64,000 nt of DNA from Loxodes magnus. Taxonomy: Eukaryota; Ciliophora; Karyorelictea; Loxodida; Loxodidae. Numbering within the stretch: position 1 is the first letter of the stretch; each line of letters opens with the position of its first letter. The notes under the pieces are model-generated. The model was given only the letters and a program-made list of their open reading frames with translations. It did no database searches and was not told the DNA's origin. Of the stretch, positions 13,576-27,164 are shown piece after piece. A program made the position numbers and the translations under genes. The stretch covers positions 434,001-498,000 of the forward strand of contig CAMPDV010000134.1 in NCBI GenBank assembly GCA_946699065.1, written 5' to 3'.

Positions 13576-13854
13576 GATCCCTTGATTTTATATACATACA
13601 TTATATATTTTCTGTTATAAAGCTAGTTTTCTTAGAACTAAATGAGTAGTAATACGAATTAAATACCAAATAAGTCTAATAGAACTGGTTGAATATGAAA
13701 GTCTCATATTCATCTCAATTAAATACCTGTTTAGATATTAAAAATATTTATATATCTCAGTAGATTTATAGTTTCAATAGTTTATAGACAGTAGTAAAAG
13801 CATAATCAATTGTAGGTACCAATATGATAAATTTAGCTAATTCAGACTCTTTTA

Positions 13855-14352
13855 TCACTTTTCTTTATTAAATTCTAAATTTCTTCGGTAGAAAAGATCG
13901 AAAATTTTAGTAGTCTCAACCAAGAAACTTACTTCTGACTTGGGTAAGCTTAATCGATCACCTTCAATAGCATTCTCTATCTAATATCGACTAACTTATG
14001 TTTTAGCAATCTTTAGTCCTTTAATATTGAACACCTTATTTTTATATTCCCTTGTCAAACAAAATGATTTCAGCTTTTCTAGTTAAGAAAAACAGGAATT
14101 TACTAAGGTGATCTACATGCAATCTCCTTAATTATCTTTCTACAAATATCTACCTTAAACCTATTTCCTAGCTATATTTTTGAGAAGCTAACTCTCCTAA
14201 CTGTATAGTGTGTTAGTTCTCTTCTTGTTTTTCTTCCGCTTGATGCTATGGTGATTTGATCCCCTCTTATATTCATCAAAGTCACTAATTTTTTGTTGGC
14301 ATACCTTCAATGCTACAGTTATGCCTATTTCTCTTTCCATAGTCAGTTTCAT
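13855..14352 (-). CDS. Hypothetical basic protein
   Basis: 165 codons plus TGA. It starts MKLTMEREIGITVALKVCQQ; a second Met at residue 5 is equally possible. A basic patch (HHSIKRKKNKKRTN) follows, then a mixed polar region, and a compact, probably helical C-terminus ending SEVSFLVETTKIFDLFYRRN. I recognise no family. The composition is clearly protein-like, and it ends at a TGA just after a coherent acidic/basic tail. It is divergently arranged with the gene at 14369, only 16 bp apart start to start. Its 3' end converges on the polycystin gene, with 279 bp between them. Confidence 0.6.
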
Positions 14353-14368
14353 CTTATCTTAGAGTATA
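14353..14368. promoter_or_regulatory. 16-bp gap between two divergent start codons
   Basis: The ATG of the minus-strand gene (14352) and the ATG of the plus-strand gene (14369) are separated by only 16 bp of AT-rich DNA. Both 5' untranslated regions must therefore be minimal or overlap the opposing coding sequence, and promoter elements must lie inside one or both genes. The spacing is direct observation; shared regulation is inference. Confidence 0.4.
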
Positions 14369-14695
14369 ATGAGAGAACCTTAAGCAATAGGATTTGACAT
14401 TGAAGCATTAAGAGGAATTACTATGATTCCTCAAGGCAATAAAGCAAGAAGTAAAATGTTCTCTTTACCTTGCTATACCCAGAAACTTAAGATTACATCA
14501 CCTTATAGAGAACTTTACTCCAACTGGGATTATTACTAAGTCCAGTTTCATACCATAAGAGTGCTCGAAAAAGGATACAAGAAGGCGATTCTAAAATATA
14601 GAAAGTGATGATTGAGATTTTGAAGATAGAAGGATGACGAAGAACTGTATGAGATTTAGTTGAGTGATGTTAGTATGATGACCGACTGGTTATGA
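14369..14695 (+). CDS. Small hypothetical protein
   Basis: 108 codons plus TGA. The translation (MREPQAIGFDIEALRGITMI, then a KITSPYRELYSNWDYYQVQF segment, then a basic Trp-rich helix KYRKWWLRFWRQKDDEELYE) is strongly protein-like and ends DVSMMTDWL before TGA. Two adjacent TGA codons are read as WW. The PYRELYSNWDYYQ segment suggests a small globular or structural role, but I recognise no family. Its stop is only 34 bp from the convergent dynein stop, which shows how short the 3' untranslated regions are. It is divergent with the gene at 13855-14352. Confidence 0.55.
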
Positions 14696-14729
14696 TAAAG
14701 ATGATTAATAAAAGGAGTTTAAAATAAGA

Positions 14730-17700
14730 TCAGTTTCTCAAAGCTAAGAAGGCAGCCACACCAGCTCTTATCCAGATATCTTGAATTTCTCTTATAGGCA
14801 ACTCGATGAACAGAACGAAGTTTGTACTATGGCCAGTTGTACTCAAAGTACCAGCTCTACTAAGGGCCTTGTACACAGGACAGTTATACACACCTAGTTT
14901 AGGAGGCTCACGATCTTGAACGGGGATTAGATGCAATATTGGTAGTTCTGTGTATAGTTCTTTTGGAATTGACTAGTCTAAAAAGTGAATTTAGGAGTTT
15001 CATCTAGCTCCTTCAAGCCAAATTCCATAAACATAACATCCAGAATCAGGTTTTTTGCTAACATCTGTAACTTTCAAATTATCCAAGACCTAAAAATTAA
15101 AACTTAGTTAATCAATAGCAATTACCTTAGCTCTCGCATGGTTCTAAAGAGTACCTGTTATGAATGCTTATGGGAAGAAAAATCCACTGATCCAATATAT
15201 CATAGGGGTACCTCTTTAAATCCATTGCCTTAAGAAATCTATTCTGTCGTTCAGATCTTTTATCCATGATCCGAGCGGCTTCAAACTTAAAAATCCAACA
15301 TCAGCCCACATATTTGGGACTTAATTATCAAACAAAGAATTAGCCATTTTTTCAAGCTCATCAGACATAACCACCAATCCTTTAACTGCTTTTTATATAT
15401 CTCCCAGACTTTCTTTAACGACACTAATTAACTTATCATAACGTACACACTCCTAGAAAAGTACAGTATTCATGCTTTCGTTATAATTAGTCGGATAACT
15501 TTTACCTATTTACTCCAAATCGAAGTTCAAAGGCACATTCTTTTCTAGATGCTAAGCAATAATCATAATTTACTCTTCTCTCGATATTCCACCTCCACCT
15601 GAAGTTCTAGGTTAGCAAGACAAAATAGTTTCTAGAAGTGAACGAGTTTCAGTTTGAGCAGTTGTAATCTCAGCATTATCATGTAATCCAAAGACTTCTG
15701 GCTTTGGGTTTAAAGGTAGTTTTTTAATGTAGTCTATATATTCATCTCGACTACCAGGGGTAATAGCATAATAGATACCCGAATTGGAAAACTTGTAGTT
15801 AGTCTCGCTTATAATCTAAGAGGCAATATATCTCTTCAAGATGGTATTTATTAATCTGATGTCTTTATCGTCTGTTACTCTTCCTCCATAGTTGATATCA
15901 GCAACTATAATCTGAATTACTTTATATGGAACATCTTTTTCTCTATCTAAAAAGGTTTTTAGTTGCTTTTTACTAACAGCTAAGTCATCATTTGTGAACT
16001 CATATTGAATATTCCATCCAATAGGTCCGAATTTTCTTCTATCTTGTACAATTGCATGGAAGAAGCAAAGTGCGAAGAGCATTGTTTTAAACTCATTTGG
16101 TTTTTCGCACTCTTCCATCTGTTTATCGCTGATTTGAGCGTAACTTCTTAGTAAGTTCATTTTTAGTCCTTGAGGAGGTTCGATTGTCATTTTTATTCCG
16201 TTTTGTAATACTGAAACTGGGAATTTAGGTGCTGGCATACTTGTGAGTCAAAGTCTGAACTCTCGATGACAACTTTCATCTATTTCCTCGCAAATTTTTT
16301 CAAGTTCAGGCATCCAAGACTCTGCCAGATGGCAATTCTAGAGTAGAATCCACATTCCTCTTCCCTTTCCATCCTCTATATATTTTATAGCTTTAGGTCC
16401 TTATCCCTAACCAAGAGAAATGGATTCATATTTTTTTAGCATACCTTGCTCTTCAGCAAACTTTTTGAAGTCAGCAACTGGATCAGAACCAGTTGATAGG
16501 ATGAAAATTAGTGGAGTATGAGGTCTACTATCTTAATATGATTTTGATAAGTTAAAGGTGGGAGGCTCTATAAACTACTAGCCTATTTATTCAGCTACAT
16601 AGTTCTAAATAGCTGGGATAACTTTATCAGGCCTGATAGCCTTTAAGACTATAATTTTCTAAAAAGAGTTGAGCTTATTATTCCATTCAGGTGGCAGTGG
16701 CTCTTCATGAGCTTCTTCACTATCGAATATTGTCTTAAAACTGTCCGGGTTTTATAAGAAGAACTTATCGATTCCATTGAAAGTTGAGATTTGAGCTATT
16801 CCACACATTTCTAGGTACATCTACTACCACTAGATTTCATTTAGCCATGTAGCGGGATTAGGAGGGAACTTGATATCAACGGTATTTCCAGCTAATAGTA
16901 GTCTTCATTCTTCTTGATTTAGCTTCTTGTAACCAAATAAAATTCTAGCCGCAAGCATAAAAGAGTACAGAAGCTTGTGTCTTTCAAACAGACTTCTGCA
17001 TACGTTTTCATAGACTAGCACAGTTATGTAGTTATTCAAATTCTCAAGTCTCTGCTTTATATCATTATCTGGTGGTGACTACTCTAAACCCATACCAAAT
17101 AGATCAGAATATCATTATAAGGAGTATTAGTACATTGGATCAATATTCGAAAGATCCATGAGAGTGAAAAATAGAATAGATCCTCTGAAAGCAACTGGAC
17201 GGTAGTTCATTCTGTCATTATCAATTTCTTATTCTGCTTGTTTTGCTTCTGCTACTTTTTGCTAGATATCTATAGCCATTTTTTTACTGTCTGACAAGGC
17301 ATTAATCAAGGTTTCATTGTCAAGTATATTTCCTTCTTATTGAGATAGATTCTCCAGAATTTCGTTCTCTAAACGCTCCAACTCATTCCTTTGATGGTAC
17401 ATTTGCATGACCAAGTTAGATTTCATTTCTTCAAGATGAGGCTTTTCAGATTAGACAACTTTACCTAACATTTGCTCCTCCAGACCTTCAGGAGTAATTG
17501 CAAAGTTTAGTATTGTTACCTTGACTTAAGTTTCGGGTGGGTAATGAGGGTTAGGTAGTGTCGTTGTCATGAAGAACCTGAACTGTTAATCATAATCGAT
17601 TATTTTGTCTCCTAGCTGAATAACATACGATGATCCTTCTTTTTATATCTATTAAGTCAATAGTGGCTCTAGCATTGCATCTAATTCTTAACCCACGTTT

Positions 17701-20700
17701 TGAAGCAAAAACCATTTTCCTATAGGTATTGCATTCGCCAGATTTCTAATCAAGTTTGAATCTGACAATTTTCCACATTCAATACCAGCATCATTAGTTT
17801 CTCTTCCAAGCTGCTTGATAAAAATGTTAGCTATATTTTGAGGGTCTATCATAAGAGCCCAACGTCTTGCTTTATCAAGGATGATACCATTTTCTACTGA
17901 AACCGAATCATTAGGTAGTTTGCACATATTCCAAGTTCTTATTTTTACAGCATCTCCTAGTAGCTTTAGCATGGAAATTTCGCCAGTATGAGGTATCTAT
18001 TTCTACTTAAGTTGAGATCTCCAGTTTAACTCAAATTTCTGCCTATATCCTGATGTAAATGGTCCAGAATATGCAAGCATTCCAGATGCTATCAAACTAT
18101 CTCCAGGCAATAAAATCAGACTTTCAGTAAATCCATCTACCTCTTTGTTCCATCTGATTTACTCTCCACCTAATCCTCCCAGTAACTTATGAGCTCTTTC
18201 TAGTTTGATCTCACAGTCTTATAGCTGCGCTTGCAAGTTTTCCTCTTTTTTAACCATTTCATCGTAGTTTGCTTATAGACCTGCTATTCTATCATTAACC
18301 TCTTTCAGCTTAGCTTATGCAATTTTTAGTACACCCATAGATTTCTCCAATTAGGCATTTACAATCTTCAATTTCTCTCTAAGCGGCTCGACTTACCTAT
18401 TGACATGGTAAAAGTTGTACATAGCATGAGCCCACATGCAAATAGCTTCACAAGCCTAAGAAGTAGCTCTGATACTTTCTGGAGTGAAGTCTGGTGATTA
18501 GATATACTTCTCAACCTTTTTGATCAACTCTTCAGTGATTTCTTCTTTCTTGTATCCTATTAGGTTTGCTAAGAAGCTTTTAGGATCATTTAAAACTTAT
18601 TTCTATAGTATAGTTAATATCAATTCAGTTGAAAGAAATAGCTATCATTCCACATTGTGGATATGATAGCGCGCAAATTAAACTTACCTATGCTGTTTCC
18701 CAATAATCATCGTATTTTTTCATTGTCTACTAGTCAGTCTTTCTGACTGGCTTTTTTTCAAAGTAGATGCACACGACTTCCATTGTCAGCTTGACTTTTT
18801 CAGGTGGTGTTGTAAACGTCTTTACTTCTACTAGTTATTTAATCTGTAGTTTTTTGACTGAATCTAAAGCTCTGTCTAGAGCAGGAAGAGCTTCGTCGAG
18901 TTAACCTTAAGCTTGTTTCTGAATAGATTCAACTTCTGCTGCTTGCTTAGAAGCAACTGCTTCTTCCTATGCCACTTCCTTCTGAGTTTCTTCCGCGCTT
19001 ATTTACTCAACTGCTATTTTTTCCTTAGCATTTTTGGCTTTCTCCTTAGCATCTGCCAATTCAGGTCTCATAACTTCAATTTTTTTCTTCATATCGATAA
19101 CTTCCTATTCAGCTGATTGAAGTTTATCCAGACCATTCTAGAGTCTGCTTCTTAACCTATTGAGTTCTATTCTTTTATCCTTTAGCACAGCTTTGAATAA
19201 GTTCAGCAACTCTAAATAACTAGTTGGTGTAACGTAGTTTATTCTCCTCAGCTCATTTTTGAAGTTGATACTTTCATGCTCTACTGTCTTGTGTATTATA
19301 CTAAACATATTTATTATCTTGGCCTGATTCTCCTCTAAATTCAAATCCTCTTCATTCAATGCTCCATAAGCTACACTAATAAGAGCCTCTTCTGGCCAAT
19401 CTGTAAACCAATCGATAGTACAGCAGTTTATGAGAGATGGGTACATTCTTAGTCTAGTTCTAAATGTGTTTCCAACTGGTGACATCGCAATCATTATATG
19501 AATATTCTTTTTTACCCTTTTCACGTATTATTGGAACATGTTCAGCTCATTTAACTATAATGATTTCCTTTAGCATTCTGGTCTTCCAATTGCTATTATG
19601 TCTTCTTAGTCCTCAGTCTTATATATGTTAGGTACATCTCCAGAGTTAAGCACATTGTTCAGATCTTCCAGCATTTATTCATTAATGATTTGCGTATCAC
19701 AAAACAGAAAGACATAAGGCTCATTTGTCTTAGCTGCATGCTTCAAGCAGCCTTTGAGATCATCTCTCCAGCTTTTCATTGAGTAATTCTTAATAACTTC
19801 AATCTAGAAGCAATCGCATTCAGAGATATACGCCGCAAGTCTACTTAAGCTTTATCTGCCAGATCCTCCAACACCTAGTAAAAGAGCATGACCTTATGGC
19901 TATCTCAGAACTCTACATATTCTAGAAACATGCTCACAGGCATCTAAAAACATAACTAGTTTCATTTGTTTCTTGATGAACTTTCCGTTATACTACTCTA
20001 GATATTCCTCAATCATACTAAGCATTTTTTTCATGTCATTTACCTCTCCGTAAGGCTTATCCAAAGATTAGCTCATAAAATCTCCAAAGATAAGTCTTTC
20101 ATGCTAAAATACAGCCTCAGGTGAGACCTTGAAGAACTACTTAGATTTTTCATCCAACAGCTTTTATAGCCAATCCCTATCCTCCTGGGAAATAAGTCTG
20201 TCACCGAATACTCTTTTTATCTCATGACACCAAAGTCTGACTAACAAGATTTTTGTGTTAAGTACTTTTGAGTGGCTTGAAGTAACACCCTAGAACACTT
20301 TAGCGATATCTCTCAAGTTGAAAGTATAATGAGATTTGGTAGGAGTAGGTAGCAGCTCTTGACTAATGACGTTATATATATCAATGGTAGATTCAATTAT
20401 GCATCCGATTTCATTCTTGACTTCATCTGTGAAATCCTTAAGGAAAGTGTTTAAGATCCTAATAAATATCTTTTTGATGTCATCTTCTTCCATAGTAGTA
20501 TACCTATATATTAGTTAGTATTTGTTCAAAAATGTGATATTCATAGTGAAAATATACTTACGATATTATGTTAAAGTGTCGCACTATTCTGTTTGTTATT
20601 TACTATCTTCCTCCTCCTGGTGGTCCCATTGCTGATATCATAACTATGTCCGTTAGTTTTCTAAACTACTTTGTTTTACGGTCGTACCATCCATCGTGGT

Positions 20701-23700
20701 CTAACCATTATCTGAGAAGCTCTATTGGAGGTTAAGCTCCGAATTCTTCTTTTTTTGGCATATTCAAATCATCCACAAACAGTATAAAGTATTTTCCTGA
20801 TGGTGGTCCAAATACATCTCTGGATCTCTTTGTCACTTTGCCATCAATTAGATCCTACGTTTAGTTAGCGCTAGTTTATGCACTAAAGGTCAAGCCAATA
20901 CTAGCGTAGTTTTCAGGCATTTATGTACCAAGCAAAGTTTCAGTATTAACAGATTTTCCTGTACCTGTTGGTCCTGGTTACAGAATATGCTTTTTGTTCA
21001 GCAAAAGCATCTTCATTATAAAATTGAGTCTGATTGAATCCTAAGTAGCTACTACAATCTCATTAAAGGTGAAAGATAAATCAATTTCCTAGGCGTTAAC
21101 AGTGTCTATTCATTGCTAATAGCCTTTGTTATTTATCGAAAAACTCCAATCGTATACAGAAGAACCAGCTGGGAAAGGATATTTAAGCTGTTGCTAATCA
21201 ATGATGATCCTCAGTTACTCTGTAAACTTCTTTCTGCCTACTCCATCAGTAGTTATACCAATTGACCAAGTAACTGCATAAATGAAAACATTTTCAAGCA
21301 TTTCTTCAAACTCTGATACTTATTCAGGAGTTTTGACTGAGAGTTCTGAATCTCTAAACTCGTTAAAGAAGCAATCTAAGATTTTCATTAGTGAAGCTAT
21401 TAGATTTGAATCACCTGCTGAAACTATTTCCTTAAAATTCCTTCTCACGTAGTCTATTAAAGGATAAGCATATGTCTCAAATAGTTTTGTTAGTGTTGGC
21501 ACGAAAGTCTTTTTCTCGTGGAACTTTTCAGGGATAAAGTTGATCCAGCTTTAAACCATAGGCTATACTCCTATATTTGATGGTTCCATATAAACCATAC
21601 CACATCTACTCACGGTAGCTGGACTGGCTACTTCTAAATCTTCGACTTCAAACATCATAGTCATGTGTGGAGTTAGAGGTATAATTTGACCTGAGTTAAG
21701 GCATAGTTTTTTATTATCATCCAAGACTGTGTTCATGTTTTCAATCCAAAGCGCATCAACTGGGCCATCAAACATCACCCAATGCTTATTTGATCCTGGT
21801 GGATTTTCCATATCTTTCACACATGCCAATATTATATAAGCAAGTATGCCTTCAGCCCATTCTCCTGTCAAAAGGTCTAAAGCACCATAAAGTTATTCCA
21901 TTGTAATAGATTTTGGATTAAGAATATGAACGAACACTTTGTCATATCCTTCTTAGTCCTTCAACGATGATATAGCTCTTTGCAGAACTTTGTAGTTAGA
22001 AGTTTTGCCACCTCCAGTAGCTCCTACCAACATAAGACCATGTCTTACTTAGATCGTATCATAGAGTTGGTAAATCTTCTCGATGAATTTAGGAGTTGGT
22101 TACTTATTTTCCTTCTCACATGCTTTCAATATAGCTCCATTTAGCAGTCCATATTCAACTTCAGGTTTCTCAATTCCTGGGAAAAGATCCTTTATGATGT
22201 TAGCAAAAAGTGGCAAGTCATCCTTTAAAAATTTAGGTACATTGACATCTCTCAGTGCTTTTAGAAGCAACTTCTGTTCATCCATATCTGGGTTTTCTCT
22301 TTTGATTAAACCAGCTGCATTGATAACAGATCTAACTGCTCTCATACCATAATCGTAATGCTTTTAATATGATAATTGCTCACTGCAAAGCTTGAATGTG
22401 GTAACCATTTTCTAGGCTAATTTTCTCGCAGTTGAGAAACCAAAGGAATAAAGCATAATTTCTCCTATTAACGCGTAATCGGGAACCATCATAGCGACTG
22501 GTCTGAATAAGGCTTTAAGATTATCAGGTAGTTCTGTTCTTCCTGCATAACCAGGATTCATAGTGATAAAAACGCAAAACGTAGGTTTAAGTACTATATC
22601 AGATCCTTCGAAAGCAATGTCAGGCTCTTTGTTTGCTTTAGCAGTGAACAATACTAATAGCTACTGCGCAATGACACTTAGCACTTCAATGTTAATTCTA
22701 TTAAACTCGTCAAAACAGCACCAAGCTCCACATGAAGCTAATCCCTTGAAGAATTTACCAACCATAATGTAGTCCATTTTATCTGAGCAGTTGAAGACAA
22801 CGCACTATTTAGCCAGAGCTTTTGCTAAGTCTTTTGTTGATTCTGTTTTACCTGTTCCTGCTGGACCAGCTGGAGCACCACCTAAATTTAAATCTAAAGC
22901 TCCCATCAAGGTCATATAGCATTTATCTGTCAAAGGAGTAATAACCAGTCTAAGTGTATTTCCTAGGTATTCATATCCATAAGGGAATTCTGTTTAGATA
23001 CATTTCACTATGCAATCATCTTCCCAATAGTATCTAAGTTAGGATATCCATTCAAAAGCTGAGATTTCTTCAATATTCAGTTTCATTAGATTTTCCACAA
23101 CATCTTTCGCATGCACATCAATGACAATCAAAGCACCTAGAGTGATACTCTATAAGCTAGTTAGTTTCTTTCTTACAAGAGCAACCATTTTTAAAAGTTA
23201 CTCATCTAACTTCTGGAAGTAGTCCTGTATGGTATGATTAATGATTGCATTTTCAACTTCTTTCGTCCAATGTACCTAAGATCCGTTTAGAACACATTAT
23301 CCAGGCCAATTAAGTACCCAAGCAGCTCTGTCTATAGTTCCATATTCTTCAATACTCTCCTTCAATTTCTATCTGACACTTCTCCTCATCATATCTTCCA
23401 CTTCACCCATCCAGTATTCTACTTACTTATTGTTAGGATCAACTATAAATACAAATTAAACTCTCTCGTTTTCCATGGATTTCATACCGTGTATTCTATT
23501 ATCCTCTGCAAACTCAATCTCCTTTATATTTTCGAAGACTTTTTTCAGATGTGGCTAAACTCTTCGAGGTTCTTTTGTCTCAGATAGAATTTCCAAAAGA
23601 TCATCGTTGGATAGGAAATAAAACCTAGTAAATGCCTATCTTTTGGTCTCCAGATAGTGGTTCAATCTATTCTGAATAATGTCCAGGTTTTTGTTACATT

Positions 23701-26700
23701 CTTGTAGTGTTTCCAATCTTCCTTATTTAGCACATGCTGGTAGAACCTTTGGATTCGCTTTTACTTGAGACATTATTTGTCTCCAGTTAGAATCAACCTG
23801 TTTAAACCTTTTACTTTCAGCTGGCAAATGCTTATTGATATCCCTTGAATCAAAGATAGGCTATAAGTACATCCATTCCTTTTAGCATTTACCCCATTCT
23901 TCTAAGGTATCGCATACACGAAGCAATTTATTGCACCACTCTTCTATTCTTTCTTCGAAGCATTTTTTATAAGGACTGAACTAGAAACTTTGAGAGTTGA
24001 GAACTTGCTCATCTAGGATTATCCAAATATCGTCAAATCCTCCCAAAATAAAGGTATCAGTTGCCTTATAAGGCTTTATTAAAAAGTCCAATGCATCCCA
24101 AGCTTCTTCCATTTTATTCAAACTTACTTCTATTTGGTACTCTTTACCTGCTCTTTCTCCTATATCGACACATATCTGAGTATGCTATTGCAATCCCATT
24201 TCTAAAACCTTTGTTAACGTGAAATCCTCAGTTGGTTTTACTTCAAATCCTACTTTTTCAGAAATTTACTCCCAATGTCTGTCAACCATTCCTTTCTTTG
24301 TCAATGCAACTACTAAAGGTACAAAAGGTCGAAACTCATCTACCTCTTTTTTAATGTGCTCAGCGATCTTGAGTATATTAGGCATTTCCTTCGTTTTGAA
24401 GTATCTCACACAACTAGCCATAGTCTTATTAGCTTGATCTACGAACTCTTCGATAAAAACTCCATCAAGATGTGCCCACGTTTCAGTAAGCCATTCATTA
24501 TGATACTTGAACCAGTTAGCAGTTGTGAGCCATAGATCACTATACCACTTAAATTCCTTTACACTCTACGAAAGCAGGGAATAGTCTGTTATTTTTTCCA
24601 TTCCAAATAGTTCCTCTCTTTAGTTATAAAGCTTAGCTTTTCTAACAGCTTCAGATAGTTTCTCATTCATTGACTCTACATATCTCGCTACCTCCTCGTA
24701 TGCATTTATATCCTAATAAGAGTCAAATGAATGCACTGTTTAATCTAGCTCATCAATAGTCTCTGAGAAGTCGTTTTACTCTTAAATCATTTAGTCTCTG
24801 AAAATCAACTTTTGCTTTTCTAAGTCTTCCGTTCTTTTTTCTATCAACTGATATGTCTTCTTAGGCTATCCAAATAGGTCTCATTTCCTATCTAGGTCTT
24901 CTTTACTGAATCTGTACAATAAACTTTCAAGCAAATTATAAATCTGCATATTTGATTATATCTGCTCAGTCATCTTTTCGATTTCCTTTGGAGTCTGCTC
25001 CATTATTTTTTTCACTGCTACTAGTTCTTCGATGTTTTATGATGTCTTTGCTATTTCTTTCTATGTATTTCTGAATCCATCCGACTTTACATTAACTGTA
25101 TTTCTTGCTCTTTTTGCTAGCAGCTCTATCAAAAGTTATACTGCCTATCCGTATTTCCCTGCTAATTGGCTTCTAACCTCTTTGCAGTGTACCTAGAAGC
25201 AAGAAACTCGTATAATTTCAGGAATCTCATTCAGAATCTTTTTTTCCAGTTCTTAGTGCTTCGTTATTTCTTGTTAGATTTCCGCAACAGACTTTTAGCT
25301 ATCTTCCTCTGCATTTTCAATAGACTCTACAAATGTCTCTGGTGAAAACTTCACAACACTATCAAAAGCATGGAATGTCTTTAAGAAATCGTTTAGTGGC
25401 TAGATTGCCTTCTCCATTATTTCCTATATTTATACTTTCAGATTCCAAACCCACGCATTCTCATCTAAAAGTTTCCCTCTGCTCCTTTCTTCATTTGTAG
25501 GTGGTAATGGTTACTCTTCTGGAATTTTAGCAGCTTTCAAGTGAGTTTCATATCCTTGCGTTTTGAATAGATGTGGAAGAATAAGTTCCTCCAACTGCTA
25601 GATATCCTATAACTTCCTAATTCCATCTTCAAATACTTAAAGCGTTCTCGTCACAAACAGCTAAGGATCGTTTGAGAAATAGAATTCAGGACCTTTAATA
25701 GCCTTAAGTACGTCTATAATGAAAAGTTCAATTGGTTCTTTAGGTTTATCGTCTTCATGTTCATAATGCATCTCAGGCCATGTATTTTACACTTCGCTAC
25801 TCGAAATAACTTTCACTCCTAATGGCACATGTTTCTTCAAACTGTCAACAAACTTATTGCAACTTTTTTACGTCAAGGTGAGTAAACTATCTTGCATCTA
25901 AAGCTTCACACAAGTTAGGAATCGTTTTAGCTTTCCAAATTCGTATGTCTCCTTGCTAGTTTCATGCATATTAAACCATCCTTTGCTTACTCCTGAGAAT
26001 GAAGAGGTGATTATTTAGTTCAACGTGTTGACCCATGATTTTAGGTTAAAATGAGCTTAGGAGATTGCTGAGATTTGCACTTATTTGAACTCTTCCAATT
26101 TCATTGTTTTACCGAACTCCGTCAGGAAAATTGACTTTGTTTCAGTTTCCATGCACTGTTGCTTTACCTTTTCTAGAACCTGAACTACTTCCTCCTTAAT
26201 GTACAAACTGTGGAAGCAAAACTATGAGAATTAATCAGGAAAATCATGTTCAGGGATTTGCAGAATTCCTTACTTAGGTGCTGCTTATTCTTGCTTAGGA
26301 GTAGGTAGCGTCAGATTTTTGCTAATGAGCTCTCTACCCGCTTCTACATAATACTTGTCAAATATAATTTTGTTCATTGTCCTTGCAAAGTCAACATCAG
26401 CTTCAACTAAAACAGCACATTTATCAGGATTACTAAACTGGGACAGTTTTTAGGTGTGAGTTGCTAGAGCGTGAAGTTTGTATTTTTGCTCTTAGCTTAG
26501 TGATGTAATATCCTCAGTTGGCATGTTATCCACATAGAACTTATACCTTATCATTGACTCAGCATACTTTCTTTATTAGTACGCATGAGTTATTCTTGCT
26601 GCCTATTTCCTTGGATCTTCAGCTTCAAATAGAATGTAAATTTTCGATAGGGAAAACTTCTCATTATTGTCCTAGAATTCTCCAATAAACTACCTTAGAT

Positions 26701-27145
26701 CATTGTCATATCCAGTTACATACGCTGGCTTTCAATTCCCCAGCTCTTTATCATCCAACTTTAGCACCTAGCACTTTATCTTTCTACCTCCAGCCTCCTT
26801 CATTCAATCTTCTGGAGTTCTCTCATCAAACATAGAATCATCAAACGGTTCTATAGGTAACCAAGCTTATGATGGAACAGAATGATCGATTCCTTTTGTT
26901 TTGAGTAGTTCTTCAATCTTATAATGCTTGAACTGTTTCTTCTTTCGTATTATAACAGACGCTCTAGGGATTCTACCAGGAACTTATTTAAAAGGTTCAA
27001 ATGCTTTTGGTTCAATATTCGCAATATCCTCTTATAGGTTCGCTTCAGTGTCCAGAATGACAGAGTCCTCATCCATAGTATCTTGAATCCTACTTTTCTT
27101 AGTTCTTTCTTTACTGTAATGGCCAGAACGGTAGCTGTTGTCCAT
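14730..27145 (-). CDS. Axonemal dynein heavy chain, inner-arm single-headed type (DNAH1-like)
   Basis: Three exons (27145-20562, 20503-18688, 18602-14730) give 4090 codons plus TGA. Known role: ATP-driven motor of ciliary inner dynein arms. Visible: the tail domain with [10 protein letters not shown] and [12 protein letters not shown]1 P-loop GPAGTGKT near residue 1427 followed by [23 protein letters not shown]2 GATGGGKT near 1705; AAA3 GPTGTGKS near 2055; AAA4 GVGGSGRQS near 2400; the coiled-coil stalk; and the C-terminal [14 protein letters not shown]. Overall length and the AAA4 context ([12 protein letters not shown]) resemble DNAH1 more than DNAH6 or DNAH7. Tryptophan is often TGA (GARW). 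The N-terminus is uncertain: an upstream ORF (27422-27165) could be joined in frame through a 25-nt GT-AG segment. Confidence 0.93.
18603..18687 (-). other. 85-nt spliceosomal intron with internal hairpin
   Basis: Begins GTAAGTTTAAT and ends ACTATAG on the minus strand. Removing 85 nt (3n+1) restores the dynein frame and joins DDYWETAQ to [11 protein letters not shown], matching the conserved DYWEPGKGLLQDP region. A TATTAAC branchpoint-like sequence lies 8-14 nt before the acceptor. Inside is a perfect 8-bp stem GCTATCAT/ATGATAGC extended by TCCAC/GTGGA around a 3-nt loop. Confidence 0.85.
20504..20561 (-). other. 58-nt spliceosomal intron
   Basis: GTAAGTATAT at the 5' end, TATATAG at the 3' end, and a perfect TACTAAC branchpoint about 12 nt upstream of the acceptor. 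Removing 58 nt (3n+1) restores frame and joins IVRHFNIIS to [13 protein letters not shown], the conserved RHFN region following AAA3. Confidence 0.9.
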
Positions 27146-27164
27146 TTTTTATAAGTTACGCATT

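Noticed and set aside
15090..15125. A 36-nt GT...AG segment in the dynein C-terminal region that looks like an intron
   Set aside because: Translated in frame it gives VIAIDQLSFNFQ, matching the conserved ID-x-x-SFDF segment of dynein heavy chains, so it is coding.
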